A stretch of DNA of 64,000 bases from Alteromonas marina (lineage in GTDB: Bacteria; Pseudomonadota; Gammaproteobacteria; Enterobacterales; Alteromonadaceae), in contig NZ_JWLW01000009.1 of assembly GCF_000808575.1 (NCBI RefSeq), positions 1-64,000 on the forward strand, given 5' to 3'. A program made the translations under genes and the position numbers. The notes beneath the pieces were generated by a model. That model was not told the DNA's origin and did no database searches. It saw only the letters and a program-made list of their open reading frames with translations. Positions 1 to 9,122 of this stretch are shown in pieces. Each line of letters opens with the position of its first letter. The stretch's first letter is position 1.

Positions 1-42
1 GTCGACGGGGCCTGGACCGCTGGCACATGGAATTAAATTCGT

Positions 43-66
43 GGGGATCCCTCAGACTCTGACCCC
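43..66. repeat. possible edge of a REP-like repeat
   Basis: This stretch holds the palindrome GGGATCCC (44-51) and the near-palindrome CAGACTCTG (53-61), and ends ACTCTGACCCC. Its reverse complement starts GGGGTCAGAGT, a string I associate from memory with the ends of REP/RAYT-type repeats in marine gammaproteobacteria. It lies downstream of the glutathione transferase gene. The window edge prevents a proper delimitation, so this is a weak call. Confidence 0.2.
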
Positions 67-71
67 GTTAA

Positions 72-929
72 TTAGGTGTTGGCGAGTGCGTCGTCGATAT
101 CTTTTGCGCTGTGACGGTTTTCTAACTGACCATCGTCACCCCAGGTTTTGTTGACGATACGGCCTCGTTTAACCCCTTCACGCTGCTCTAGTTGCTTAGC
201 CCAGCGGACCAAATTGGTGTACTCGTGCACCTGAAGGAAAGTCGCTGCGTCGTACAGGTTGCCAAGTACCAAGTTGCCGTACCATGGCCAAATAGCCATA
301 TCAGCAATGCTATATTCGCTGCCAGCCATGAACTCATTGTTTGCTAAGTGTTTGTCTAGCACATCTAACTGACGCTTAGTTTCCATGGTAAAACGATTGA
401 TAGGATATTCCATGGGATAAGGCGCATAGCTGTAGAAGTGCCCAAAACCACCACCTAAGTAAGGTGCTGATCCCACCTGCCAGAATAGCCAGTTGAAACA
501 CTCTGCTTTAGCATGGGCATCTTGTGGAATAAACTTTCCAAACTTTTCCGCTAGGTAAACTAAGATTGAACCCGACTCGAAAAGCTTGGTTTCTGGCGAC
601 GTGGTCCTGTCGACCATAGCAGGAATTTTACTATTCGGATTAACGTCAACAAACCCAGAAGAAAACTGATCGCCCTCACCAATGTTAATCAGCCAAGCGT
701 CGTATTCTGCTTCGCTCACGCCAGCTGCCAACAACTCTTCAAGCATGATGGTAACTTTCTGACCATTAGGCGTAGCTAACGAGTATAGCTGCAAACCATG
801 TTCACCATTAGGACGAGCCTTTTCATGGGTAGCGCCCGATACAGGACGATTGATACTGGCCCACTTGTTGCCATCATCCTCAGCCTGAGTCCAAACTTCT
901 GGTGGTGTATAGTTACTTTCTGTCGACAT
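72..929 (-). CDS. yghU: YghU-type glutathione S-transferase / disulfide-bond oxidoreductase
   Basis: This 285-residue protein resembles E. coli YghU (288 residues) along its whole length. Shared stretches include INRPVSG near residue 26, TPNGQKVTIMLEEL in the thioredoxin-like half, VNPNSKIPA (the glutathione-contacting loop) and FESGSILVYLAEKFG. The all-helical C-terminal half carries GGGFGHFY and ADMAIWPWYGN. YghU belongs to the Nu-class transferases, which bind two glutathione molecules and show disulfide reductase activity. No signal peptide is seen, so it is cytosolic. The gene stands alone, with a hairpin terminator of the next gene about 120 bp upstream of its start. It is probably a thiol-redox or detoxification enzyme; the physiological substrate is unknown. 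Confidence 0.95.
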   Translation of the reverse strand: MSTESNYTPPEVWTQAEDDGNKWASINRPVSGATHEKARPNGEHGLQLYSLATPNGQKVTIMLEELLAAGVSEAEYDAWLINIGEGDQFSSGFVDVNPNSKIPAMVDRTTSPETKLFESGSILVYLAEKFGKFIPQDAHAKAECFNWLFWQVGSAPYLGGGFGHFYSYAPYPMEYPINRFTMETKRQLDVLDKHLANNEFMAGSEYSIADMAIWPWYGNLVLGNLYDAATFLQVHEYTNLVRWAKQLEQREGVKRGRIVNKTWGDDGQLENRHSAKDIDDALANT

Positions 930-1052
930 AGCAGCTCCTTTAAATGACTTTATCGTTAAGGTTAGTGCAATACATAGCTACTAAGAACAGCTTTTAAAGA
1001 CTTATAGCTCAACGGTGTCGACTAATAAACGGCGATATACGTTTATTGACAT

Positions 1053-1091
1053 AAAAAAGCCGCGCTTTAGCTTTATCCAGAGCGCGGTTTT
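1053..1091. terminator. bidirectional-type hairpin terminator
   Basis: The arms CCGCGCT (1060-1066) and AGCGCGG (1081-1087) are flanked by an A-run on the left and a T-run on the right, so it could work on either strand. On the minus strand it lies about 120 bp after the stop codon of the small lipoprotein gene and is its likely terminator. Confidence 0.6.
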
Positions 1092-1209
1092 ATGAATAAA
1101 AGGCGAGCAGTCCTTTGCCCGCAAACTGGTACTATCGATAGTTGCCATAATCTTTTGCCAGCGGTAACCGTGGCAGAATCGATAGTGTGTAAGAAGGATT
1201 AGCCGCGAA

Positions 1210-1467
1210 TTACTTAACCTCGTAGTAGGCATCAATTAAGTCGGATTCATCCAGATAAGCAAACATTTCAATTTGCTCATCCACTGGGCTTTCTGAAACT
1301 GTACTAGCAGCCGTTTTAGCAGCTTTTTCATCTTGTGCTGCAACATCAACATTAGGTGCGTCGCAAGCTGAGAGTGTTGCAAGAGCGGCCATAACTAATG
1401 ACGTAGAGAATGAGCGCTTAATAATTCGCGCGTAGAAAGGACTTACCTTGTTTTTTAACTTGGTCAT
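1210..1467 (-). CDS. small putative lipoprotein, unknown function
   Basis: I do not recognise this 85-residue protein. It starts MTKLKNK, has a positively charged N-region of about 20 residues, a hydrophobic core SLVMAALAT and a lipobox-like LSAC with the acceptor cysteine at residue 35. The mature part is about 50 residues, acidic and Ala/Ser rich, ending DAYYEVK. I chose the ATG at 1467 because AAGGGG lies about eight bases upstream; the longer reading from 1518 has no such site. The gene is isolated between two hairpin terminators, so it is its own transcription unit. The N-region is long for a lipoprotein signal, so export is likely but not certain. Asp at +2 after the cysteine would favour inner-membrane retention by the E. 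coli rule. Confidence 0.6.
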   Translation of the reverse strand: MTKLKNKVSPFYARIIKRSFSTSLVMAALATLSACDAPNVDVAAQDEKAAKTAASTVSESPVDEQIEMFAYLDESDLIDAYYEVK

Positions 1468-1734
1468 CAATAACACCCCTTGCTCCTTGTTGTAACTATT
1501 AAGAGGTGTATCAATCATTGTGCCAATTAAAATTAATTCATTAATAACAGCGGGTTAGCGGAAAATTAACGTGAATATATATGAATAACACATAGGAAAT
1601 GTTGCGCATAGGCAACACCATATTACATTTGGTTGGAGTTCAGCCGCGAAATGGATGAAGTTCGAGCAGTGAGACGGTGGCTTACTTCAGCTTTTGGGTT
1701 GTAAGTCATGGTGAAAGCGTTGTTCACAAGTACT

Positions 1735-1761
1735 AAAAAAGCAGGCTAAGCCTGCTTTTTT
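1735..1761. terminator. strong hairpin terminator after maeA
   Basis: The inverted repeat GCAGGC-TAA-GCCTGC is flanked by six A on the left and six T on the right. It sits 17 bases after the malic enzyme stop codon and reads as a terminator on the minus strand. The A/T flanks make it potentially bidirectional. Confidence 0.85.
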
Positions 1762-1777
1762 ATAACGTTAACGGATA

Positions 1778-3469
1778 CTAGATGCTTACCCGCTTGTAAG
1801 GGCGGTACTCTGCTTTCCAGAAGTTACGCTCAATGCTGGCGCGCAATGCGTCGTCAGACATCTCAAGCGCTAGCCCTTGCTCCATAGCAACTTTACCCAC
1901 TTCAAAAGCAATCTCACGACTAATTTCAGCAATTGCAGCAAGTGGTGGCAATAGTGAGCCTTGCCCTGTGTTGACTAATGGCGACGCCGCCGCAAGAGCG
2001 TTACTTGCAGCCATTAGCATTTCATCACTAATGAGCTTCGCTTTTGAGGCGACAACACCAAGGCCGATACCAGGGAAAATATACGAGTTATTACACTGAG
2101 CAATAGGGATGATATTGCCATTGTACTCTACGGGCTTGAACGGACTACCAGTTGCGATAATTACCTCGCCATCTGTCCATTCAATTACTTGCTCGGGGCG
2201 CGCTTCAACTTGTCGTGAGGGGTTACTTAACGGGAAGATTATGGGCAATTCACAGCCTTGTTTCATGGCACGGATCACCTGCTCAGTAAACAAGCCTGGC
2301 TGACCAGAGACACCAATAAGTACATCTGGTTTCGCGCAATGCATCACATCCAACAGTGACGCGTAATCTCCACTGAATGTCCAATCAGCTAAATCTGCAT
2401 TTCTCTGCTGAAGCTTTTGCTGAAAGTCGCGTAAACCTTCCATGCCCTCAGTCACCAAGCCAAAGCGGTCAATCATAAACACTTGTTTACGCGCTTGTTC
2501 ATCAGTAAGGCCTTCAAACACCATTTGCTGAATAAGCATTTCGGCAATGCCACAGCCAGCTGACCCCGCACCCACAAACACGACCTTCATGTCACGCAGC
2601 TTTTGCTGCTTGGTTTTACAAGCCGCCAAAATAGTGCCAAGGGTAACGGCAGCAGTTCCTTGAATATCGTCGTTAAAACAACACACGTCGTTACGATAGC
2701 GATTTAATAACGGCATAGCGTTAGGCTGCGCAAAATCTTCAAACTGAATCATGACATCAGGCCAGCGTCGCTTCACAGCATTAATGAACATATCAACGAA
2801 TTCGTCGTATTCTTCCTGTCCAATACGAGGATGGCGCGCCCCCATGTACATTGGGTCGTTTAGTAGCTTTTCGTTGTTAGTCCCTACATCTAACATTACG
2901 GGCAATGTGTATGCTGGGCTAATTCCACCACACGCGGTGTAAAGCGAAAGCTTACCAATGGGAATGCCCATCCCCCCGATACCTTGGTCTCCCAAGCCTA
3001 AAATACGCTCACCGTCAGTTACAACAATCACCTTCACTTTGCGCTTAGTCGCATTGCGAACAATGTCATCTAGCTGATGGCGCTCTTCATAAGATACGAA
3101 TAAGCCTCGTGAACTGCGATAAATATCAGAAAACTGTTCACATGCATCACCGACTGTTGGGGTGTAGATGATAGGCATCATCTCATCGATGTGCTTTTGA
3201 ATAAGACGATAAAATAAGGTTTCGTTGTTGTCTTGAATAGCACGTAAATAAATGTGCTTATTGAGTGATTCATCGAAGCTACTGTATTGCATATAGGCGC
3301 GTTCAACTTGCTCTTCAATAGTTTCGTACCGTGGAGGCACAAGACCAGTTAGGTTGAACGCAGCTCTCTCGCGCGCAGTGAAGGCGCTACCTTTATTAAG
3401 TAGGGGCGTTTCCAGCAGTGAAGGGCCGGCATGAGGAATATAAAGATATCGCTGTGAATCTTCTGACAT
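1778..3469 (-). CDS. maeA: NAD-dependent malic enzyme
   Basis: The enzyme oxidatively decarboxylates malate to pyruvate and CO2 in the cytosol, linking the TCA cycle to pyruvate. The 563 residues match E. coli MaeA (565) throughout. Visible parts are the N-terminal domain with IYTPTVG (catalytic Tyr102), the [22 protein letters not shown] segment ending in Lys173, the metal ligands Glu244-Asp245 (FEDF) and Asp268 (NDDIQG), and the Rossmann motif GAGSAG at about 300-305. The C-terminus [15 protein letters not shown] is typical of the MaeA class rather than the MaeB class fused to phosphotransacetylase. mrcA ends 79 bases upstream on the same strand, with a hairpin between them, so separate transcription is likely but not proven. 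Confidence 0.97.
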   Translation of the reverse strand: MSEDSQRYLYIPHAGPSLLETPLLNKGSAFTARERAAFNLTGLVPPRYETIEEQVERAYMQYSSFDESLNKHIYLRAIQDNNETLFYRLIQKHIDEMMPIIYTPTVGDACEQFSDIYRSSRGLFVSYEERHQLDDIVRNATKRKVKVIVVTDGERILGLGDQGIGGMGIPIGKLSLYTACGGISPAYTLPVMLDVGTNNEKLLNDPMYMGARHPRIGQEEYDEFVDMFINAVKRRWPDVMIQFEDFAQPNAMPLLNRYRNDVCCFNDDIQGTAAVTLGTILAACKTKQQKLRDMKVVFVGAGSAGCGIAEMLIQQMVFEGLTDEQARKQVFMIDRFGLVTEGMEGLRDFQQKLQQRNADLADWTFSGDYASLLDVMHCAKPDVLIGVSGQPGLFTEQVIRAMKQGCELPIIFPLSNPSRQVEARPEQVIEWTDGEVIIATGSPFKPVEYNGNIIPIAQCNNSYIFPGIGLGVVASKAKLISDEMLMAASNALAAASPLVNTGQGSLLPPLAAIAEISREIAFEVGKVAMEQGLALEMSDDALRASIERNFWKAEYRPYKRVSI

Positions 3470-3519
3470 TGGTTTTCCGATAATGTGTTCAGGGCAAATA
3501 CATTGCCTTCGCCTGAAGC

Positions 3520-3545
3520 AGCACGCACACAGCGTGCTTTTTTTA
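3520..3545 (+). terminator. hairpin with T-run between mrcA and maeA
   Basis: The arms AGCACGC (3520-3526) and GCGTGCT (3532-3538) enclose a five-base loop and are followed by seven T on the plus strand. Both neighbouring genes are on the minus strand, where no T-run follows, so its orientation does not fit a simple terminator for mrcA. It may stop antisense transcription, or act only as an RNA hairpin in the maeA leader. Confidence 0.35.
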
Positions 3546-3548
3546 TAA

Positions 3549-6227
3549 TTAGAATATTTCTTCTGGCTCTGGCGCAGTTGTCTTGTCCTGCGTGGCTGGA
3601 TCTAACACTTCGTCATCGCGAACGTAAGTAGTTGGCTCAGTACCTTGCAGGAAATATTCGAATAGTGTCGTATGGTCTGTTCGTCTGGTCAACTTTCCAC
3701 TGGTACGATCAATGCGAACACGTACTATATTTTCTGGTACGGGCATAGGCGTATGTGGCTTGTCCTTCAAAGCAAATTGCATAAATCTGATCCACGCTGG
3801 CTCCGCCGCTTTAGCGCCATCTTCAATGCCAATCATGGCGTTGCCTATCCAGTTAAACTTCTCAGGCGCCTTATTAATCAAATTTTGATTACGCGTGGCA
3901 CGTCCTAACTGACGCCCCATGTTGTCGAACCCGACCCAAGTTGTTGCCACCAAATCTTTGTGGAAACCACTGAACCACGTGTCTCGCGAGTCATTCGTTG
4001 TACCCGTTTTCCCAGCTATGTCAGTACGCTGAAGAATATTACGAGCACGCCAGCCGGTGCCTAACCAATAGGTTTTCTTGCTCCAATTTCCGTTTGCTCT
4101 CACAGCCGTTCGCATCATTTCTGCCACTAAGAAAGCGTTTTGAGCAGTAATAACCTGAGGCGCAATCACTTTTTCTGCAGCTTCGTCATCATCGACGTCG
4201 CCAAGTAAAATATCTTGATTTAGTTCAGCGGCAAGTAAGGCTTCAATATCGGCTTCTTCGTCTTCAGGTAGTATTTCTGGATCGCTTTGATTTTCACAAC
4301 GATTGCACGCCCAAACTGGGTTTGCTTTCCAAAGCTCATCGCCGTTTTCATCAAGCACTTTGCTGATAAAATGAGGGTTTACTAAGTAGCCACCGTTCGC
4401 AATGACCGACATACCTCTTACCACTTCAAGCGGCGTGTGCGAACTCGAACCAAGAGACACGGTTTCATCCAGCGGGATATCATCTTTATTAAATCCAAAG
4501 CGCGTTAGATAATCAGCCGTTTCTCTAAGACCAACACCGCGGAGTAATCGAACCGATACCACGTTTTTCGATTTACCAAGGGCTTTACGCATTCTGATTG
4601 GACCGTCGTATTCAGCCGGCGAATTTTGAGGGCGCCAGGCGACACCTGTAGCGGCATTCCATTGGTTAATAGGCGCATCATTGATAATAGAGGCAAGGGT
4701 GTAACCACTGTCTAACGCTGCTGAATAAACGAAAGGTTTGATGTTTGAACCCACTTGGCGCTTAGCCTGGGTAGCTCTATTAAATTGGCTTTGGTAGAAG
4801 CTGTAACCGCCAACCACGGCTTCTACCGCGCCGTTTTTCGGGTTAAGTGCAATAAAGGCTCCGCTTACCTCGGGGATTTGCGAAATACGCCACAGCCCTT
4901 CTTGCTGCCTGATGTAGACAACCGCCCCTTCTTGAGTAACATCGGACGCGGTTTTAGGGTCACTGCCCTGCCTAAAATCCGTAATATAACGCCTCGCCCA
5001 GTCCAAGCCATCCCACTCTACTGTAATGGTTCTTCCGTCAACGGCAAGCACATCGATTGACTGTTCATTTACCTTTGTTACCACAGAAGGTAACAGAGGC
5101 TTGATGTGAGGGATTTCTTCAAGCACTCGTATAAGTGATTCATCATCCCACTCTTCACGAGATGTTCTATTGCTTACATCAAAACTTAACGAAAGCTGGG
5201 GAATGACGTCATCTTTACCTTCTTGCTTTGGAATATCCCATAGGTACCCCATCGCTCCTTTATAACCATGACGTTCATCGTAATCGTGAAGGTTTCTCAC
5301 AACCGCTCGTTGCGCGGCTAGTTGAAGGTCAGACGTTGCTGTTGCGAATACTTGGTAGCCTCCAGTTTCCGCTTCTTCTTTTCCATAAATTTCGACCATT
5401 TCATTGTAAATGGTGTCAGCCAAATAAGGGGCATCAACTTCAATTTCGGCACCGTGCTTTTTGGCCGTAACTGGCGCATTGGCAGCTTCATCGAACTGCG
5501 CTTTAGTAATGTATTCTTCATCTAACATTCGAAGCAGCACAACACGTCGGCGCTCTACAGACCGCTGTGGCCCGCTGATTGGGTTTAGCACTGAAGGTGC
5601 CTTTGGAAGACCCGCGATAGTAGCAATTTGGGCTAAAGAAAGCTCGTTAAGCGGTTTGCCATAATACACCTGAGCCGCCGCACCGAAACCAAAAGCTCTA
5701 TGACCTAACTCAATTTTATTGAGGTATAATTCGAGAATTTCTTGCTTAGAAAGCTCCTGCTCCATGTGCAATGCAATAAATATTTCTTTTATCTTACGAA
5801 TATAGGTTTTTTCACGGCTCAGGAAAAAGCCTCGCGCCAGCTGCATAGTTAACGTGCTCGCTCCCTGACGTTTTTCGCCAGTTAAGACTAAACTTACTGC
5901 TGCACGCATTATACCAATGGGGTCGATACCGTGGTGTTCGTAGAATCGACTGTCTTCGGTAGCAAGTATGGCGTCAATTAATTCTTGTGGAACTTCCTCA
6001 AGTTTTACGGGGATCCGCCGTTTAACTCCATACTGCGAAATAAGTTTTCCGTCTTTGGTGTATATCTGCATAGGGGTTTGCAGCCTTACATCCTTAAGTA
6101 CAGTAACGCTTGGCAGGTCAGGTTTGATATAAAAGTAAATACCTACCAGTGCTGCAAAACCAAGAAGGCCTGATAGAAAACTAAATAAAATAAGTGGTTT
6201 AATGTACTTCACTGTAACGGATACCAA
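3549..6227 (-). CDS. mrcA: class A penicillin-binding protein 1A
   Basis: This bifunctional peptidoglycan synthase polymerises lipid II and cross-links stem peptides in the periplasm. It has one transmembrane anchor (about 10-33), a GT51 glycosyltransferase domain with the catalytic Glu91 in [12 protein letters not shown] and the [14 protein letters not shown] motif, an OB-like insert, and a transpeptidase domain with nucleophile Ser494 (GSNIKPF), SKN and GKTGTTND. The CxxC pair in ACNRC is also present in E. coli PBP1A. It is followed here by a markedly acidic insert (EDEEADIE ... DVDDDEAAE). The length of 892 exceeds E. coli's 850 mainly through this insert. The gene is divergent from pilM, an arrangement common in gammaproteobacteria. 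The start could instead be a few codons downstream. Confidence 0.97.
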   Translation of the reverse strand: MVSVTVKYIKPLILFSFLSGLLGFAALVGIYFYIKPDLPSVTVLKDVRLQTPMQIYTKDGKLISQYGVKRRIPVKLEEVPQELIDAILATEDSRFYEHHGIDPIGIMRAAVSLVLTGEKRQGASTLTMQLARGFFLSREKTYIRKIKEIFIALHMEQELSKQEILELYLNKIELGHRAFGFGAAAQVYYGKPLNELSLAQIATIAGLPKAPSVLNPISGPQRSVERRRVVLLRMLDEEYITKAQFDEAANAPVTAKKHGAEIEVDAPYLADTIYNEMVEIYGKEEAETGGYQVFATATSDLQLAAQRAVVRNLHDYDERHGYKGAMGYLWDIPKQEGKDDVIPQLSLSFDVSNRTSREEWDDESLIRVLEEIPHIKPLLPSVVTKVNEQSIDVLAVDGRTITVEWDGLDWARRYITDFRQGSDPKTASDVTQEGAVVYIRQQEGLWRISQIPEVSGAFIALNPKNGAVEAVVGGYSFYQSQFNRATQAKRQVGSNIKPFVYSAALDSGYTLASIINDAPINQWNAATGVAWRPQNSPAEYDGPIRMRKALGKSKNVVSVRLLRGVGLRETADYLTRFGFNKDDIPLDETVSLGSSSHTPLEVVRGMSVIANGGYLVNPHFISKVLDENGDELWKANPVWACNRCENQSDPEILPEDEEADIEALLAAELNQDILLGDVDDDEAAEKVIAPQVITAQNAFLVAEMMRTAVRANGNWSKKTYWLGTGWRARNILQRTDIAGKTGTTNDSRDTWFSGFHKDLVATTWVGFDNMGRQLGRATRNQNLINKAPEKFNWIGNAMIGIEDGAKAAEPAWIRFMQFALKDKPHTPMPVPENIVRVRIDRTSGKLTRRTDHTTLFEYFLQGTEPTTYVRDDEVLDPATQDKTTAPEPEEIF

Positions 6228-6244
6228 GACATTTTGTTGAAATG

Positions 6245-6261
6245 ACGTATATTCTATACGT
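6245..6261. promoter_or_regulatory. 17-bp palindrome between mrcA and pilM
   Basis: A perfect inverted repeat ACGTATA-TTC-TATACGT lies 18 bases upstream of the mrcA start and about 90 bases before pilM. The position and symmetry suggest a dimeric regulator site or overlapping promoter. No regulator can be named from the sequence. Confidence 0.4.
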
Positions 6262-6348
6262 ATGTGTTATCTGTAGAACCATACGCACAATACTAATAGA
6301 GTAATATTGTACTTTAGAGCAACTACCTTTGAAACTGGACACTTGCAA

Positions 6349-7416
6349 ATGAAATCGCTGTTTAAAAAAAAGCTGCCGCCCATTGTGGGCTTAGATATAG
6401 GCACGCGTCAAATAAAAGCGGTATGGCTAGAACAATCTAAAGACGGGTTCGTCCTTCAAGGGTATGCCTGCGAGCCGATCACTAAAATCGCTTTTTCAGA
6501 GCGAGATATCAAAGATTATGAATCGGTAAGCATTGCGCTGAAAAAAATTCGCAAATCTCTGAAGACAAAATTGAAGTTGGCGAATGTTGCGGTGGCAGGA
6601 ACCTCAGTAATTAGCAAAATCGTATACATGGATCCTGAACAAAACGATTATGATCTTGAAAATCAAATAGAAATTGAAGCTGACAGTCTGATTCCCTATC
6701 CTCTTGAAGAAGTGTATTTAGATTTTGAAGAAATGGGGCCAAGTACTACCCATACTGGCAAAGTGAACGTTTTGCTGACCGCTGCTCATAAAGACTTAGT
6801 AGATAGCCGGTTGCTGCTTACTAGAGAAGCCAATTTCGAGCCTAAAATTGTTGATATGGAAAATTACGCCATTGGCAATGCGTTAGACTTTTTTCACCCC
6901 CCTCAGCCAGAAGATGAGCCACTTTGTTGCATTAATGTGGGTGCCTCGCTACTTCAAATATGCGTGATCAAAAATGGTGACGTAATTTATACAAAAGAGC
7001 ATGCGTTTGGGCTTAACCAATTAATCAGTGATATTAGTGCCATCCATATGGTAGAACGAGAGGTGGCAGAGCGTCAGCTATTAGACGGCACGCTTTCAGG
7101 CAATTGGGTAGAAGATACCCTTCCCATCTTTGCTGCTAACCTTCAGCAGAACATCAACCGGGCGCTGCAGATGTATATGAGCACTCTACATGCACAACGC
7201 CCAAGTAAGATTCTATTAAGTGGTGGCGCAGCGACCATCGAACCATTGGTAGAGATTCTGAAACAAGACTTAGGCCTTGAAGTAGATTGCTTTAACCCGT
7301 TCAGCAATATGACGATAAACCCAAAACTCGATACGACTCGACTTAGCAAAATTGCACCACAGCTTGCAATTGCAGCGGGTCTGGCGAGCCGGAGCTTTAC
7401 GCCATGGCACATGTAA
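6349..7416 (+). CDS. pilM: type IV pilus assembly protein PilM (actin-like ATPase)
   Basis: PilM is the cytoplasmic actin-fold protein of the type IVa pilus alignment complex and binds the N-terminal tail of PilN. The 355 residues show the actin-like phosphate loop IVGLDIGTRQIKAV near the N-terminus, DMENYAIGNAL in the middle, CINVGASLLQICV as the second phosphate loop and KILLSGGAATI plus LAIAAGLASRSF near the end. I set the start at MKSLFKKKLPPIVG because this matches PilM N-termini (KKK followed by GLDI); the 14 codons upstream look non-coding. The last 13 bases overlap pilN, which indicates translational coupling. Confidence 0.95.
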   Translation: MKSLFKKKLPPIVGLDIGTRQIKAVWLEQSKDGFVLQGYACEPITKIAFSERDIKDYESVSIALKKIRKSLKTKLKLANVAVAGTSVISKIVYMDPEQNDYDLENQIEIEADSLIPYPLEEVYLDFEEMGPSTTHTGKVNVLLTAAHKDLVDSRLLLTREANFEPKIVDMENYAIGNALDFFHPPQPEDEPLCCINVGASLLQICVIKNGDVIYTKEHAFGLNQLISDISAIHMVEREVAERQLLDGTLSGNWVEDTLPIFAANLQQNINRALQMYMSTLHAQRPSKILLSGGAATIEPLVEILKQDLGLEVDCFNPFSNMTINPKLDTTRLSKIAPQLAIAAGLASRSFTPWHM

Positions 7417-7982
7417 ATTTACTTCCGTGGCGAGAAAAACAGCGCCAACATCAAAAACAACAATACTTAGTTGGCTTGGTTGCCGTTGCTGCTATCGTAG
7501 GCTTAATTTTTTGGTTTATAGGGCAAGCTATCGACCAGCAGATTAATAACCAAAACTCACGTAACCAATATCTTGAACGCGAAATTGCTACTCTTGATGC
7601 ACAGATCGGCGAAATCAAGAAACTAAAAGACAAAAAGAACGCTGTTGAACAACGTATGGCCTTAATTGAACAGCTTCAGGCCAGCCGTAATGTCGCGCCT
7701 ATTGTGTTTGATGAACTCGCCAAATTGGTACCTCAAGGGGTGGCGTTTGAATCAATGACAAGAAGTAATAACAGCATCAAAATAGAAGGGATAAGCGACT
7801 CTAATAATCGCTTATCAGACTTTATGCGTGCCTTAGATAACTCTAAAGTATTTGTGGGCGCAGAACTCTCTACGATTAAGTCTGACAGTAGTGCGGCAAG
7901 AGCTATTAGTAACTTTACCCTTACATTTTCTATCGCGCCGAATGTTGCCCCCCTAAAAAGCGCTAGTAGTGAGGCGCCATAA
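7404..7982 (+). CDS. pilN: type IV pilus assembly protein PilN
   Basis: PilN is a bitopic inner-membrane protein that links PilM in the cytoplasm to PilO in the periplasm. The 192 residues open with MAHVNLLPWREKQRQ, which contains the conserved PilM-binding INLLPWR-like motif. A transmembrane helix follows (about 23-42), then a coiled coil rich in Gln, Glu and Lys (about 45-95) and a small ferredoxin-like periplasmic domain starting near VAPIVFDELAKLVPQGV. The gene overlaps the end of pilM and is followed two bases later by pilO. All this is standard for the family. Confidence 0.95.
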   Translation: MAHVNLLPWREKQRQHQKQQYLVGLVAVAAIVGLIFWFIGQAIDQQINNQNSRNQYLEREIATLDAQIGEIKKLKDKKNAVEQRMALIEQLQASRNVAPIVFDELAKLVPQGVAFESMTRSNNSIKIEGISDSNNRLSDFMRALDNSKVFVGAELSTIKSDSSAARAISNFTLTFSIAPNVAPLKSASSEAP

Positions 7983-7984
7983 TT

Positions 7985-8596
7985 ATGAAGTTTGACGTTT
8001 CGAAACTTAAAGAATTAAACGAACTCGATTTTGAGCAGATTGCTATTTGGCCGAATGAAGTTCGCATTGTCGTTGCTGCATTCGTCGCAATATTAGTAGG
8101 CGCCCTTAGCTATTATACGTTGGTAAGCCCAAAGCTCCCTATCAAGGATGCAGCTGAGTTGAAAGAACAAGAGCTTAAGCTGCAGTTTGAAGCGAAGTAC
8201 CGTATCGCGGCGAATTTAGAAGCTTATGAAGCGCAGCTCGCGAAAATTAAAGAAGATTTTTCTTCCATGCTTAAGAGCTTACCCACCAGTAATGAAACGC
8301 CAGGTTTGCTTGACGACATCACTTATGTCGGCACATCGGCAGGCCTGACATTTGAACTACTTAACTGGCAACAAGAAGTACCGAAAGAATTCTATACTGA
8401 GCTACCTATAGAAATGGAAGTCAGTGGCGGATATCACAACTTTGGGGAATTCGTGTCTAAAGTGGCGGACTTACCTCGTATTGTTACGCTGCATGACTTT
8501 GATATTAAACGGCAAGCAAACGGGCTATCCCTTAAACTTCAAGCCAAAACCTATCGTTCTGAAAACTCCTCGGATTTTGAAGGAGATGAGCAATGA
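7985..8596 (+). CDS. pilO: type IV pilus assembly protein PilO
   Basis: PilO pairs with PilN in the inner membrane and positions PilP and the secretin. The 203 residues have a cytoplasmic N-terminus (KLKELNELDFEQIAIWPNEVR), one transmembrane helix (about 29-50), a coiled coil up to about residue 100 and a periplasmic domain beginning at TSNETPGLLDDITYVGTSAGLTFELLNW. GGYHNFGEFVSKVADLPRIV is the conserved core of the C-terminal domain. The stop overlaps the pilP start by four bases (ATGA), typical of coupled translation in this operon. Confidence 0.95.
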   Translation: MKFDVSKLKELNELDFEQIAIWPNEVRIVVAAFVAILVGALSYYTLVSPKLPIKDAAELKEQELKLQFEAKYRIAANLEAYEAQLAKIKEDFSSMLKSLPTSNETPGLLDDITYVGTSAGLTFELLNWQQEVPKEFYTELPIEMEVSGGYHNFGEFVSKVADLPRIVTLHDFDIKRQANGLSLKLQAKTYRSENSSDFEGDEQ

Positions 8597-9120
8597 TTCG
8601 TGTACTTATTTCTCTTTTGGCCTTGTTACTTATTGCGGGCTGCTCGCCAAAACTGAATGACCTTCAAGCCTACACGCAAAGTGTGAAATCGCGTGCGCAG
8701 CCTCAAATCGAGCCCTACCCAGAGTTTAAAACCCACCCGCCATTTAGTTATACTGCAAGCGCACTTAGAAGCCCGTTTGACCGCCCGCGCAACAATGCGG
8801 CCCCTGTAGCTAAAGCTCGCGTGGAAAACTGTCTACAGCCTAACTTTCAACGTCCAAAGGAAGCCTTGGAGGCTTATGGCTTAGATGCCCTCGCCCTTGC
8901 CGGCAATTTTGCGGTTAAAGAAGTGAAATGGGCGTTATTAAAAAGCAACGACGGAGTGTTACATAAAGCGAAAGTAGGGAGCCGTATCGGATTGTTTTAT
9001 GGCAAAATTATGCAAATTGGCACCGACTCAATTACTATTGAACAACTATTACCTGATGGTGCAGGCTGCTGGCAAAGGAAAACAACAACAATGACTACAG
9101 CATCGAAGGCGGGAGAGTAA
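8593..9120 (+). CDS. pilP: type IV pilus lipoprotein PilP
   Basis: PilP is the periplasmic lipoprotein that connects the PilNO complex to the secretin PilQ. The signal peptide ends in the lipobox LIAGC with acceptor Cys17. A linker rich in Pro and Gln follows (residues 20-75), then the beta-sandwich domain starting near RPKEALEAYGLDALALAGNF and including VGSRIGLFYGKIMQIGTDSITIEQLLPDGAGCWQRK. The length of 175 is typical for the family. The gene overlaps pilO by four bases and is separated from pilQ by two. Confidence 0.95.
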   Translation: MIRVLISLLALLLIAGCSPKLNDLQAYTQSVKSRAQPQIEPYPEFKTHPPFSYTASALRSPFDRPRNNAAPVAKARVENCLQPNFQRPKEALEAYGLDALALAGNFAVKEVKWALLKSNDGVLHKAKVGSRIGLFYGKIMQIGTDSITIEQLLPDGAGCWQRKTTTMTTASKAGE

Positions 9121-9122
9121 GC

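Noticed and set aside
1002..1235. 77-codon minus-strand reading frame
   Set aside because: It overlaps the 3' end of the lipoprotein gene and the hairpin terminator at 1053-1091; no ribosome site and no coding-like composition.
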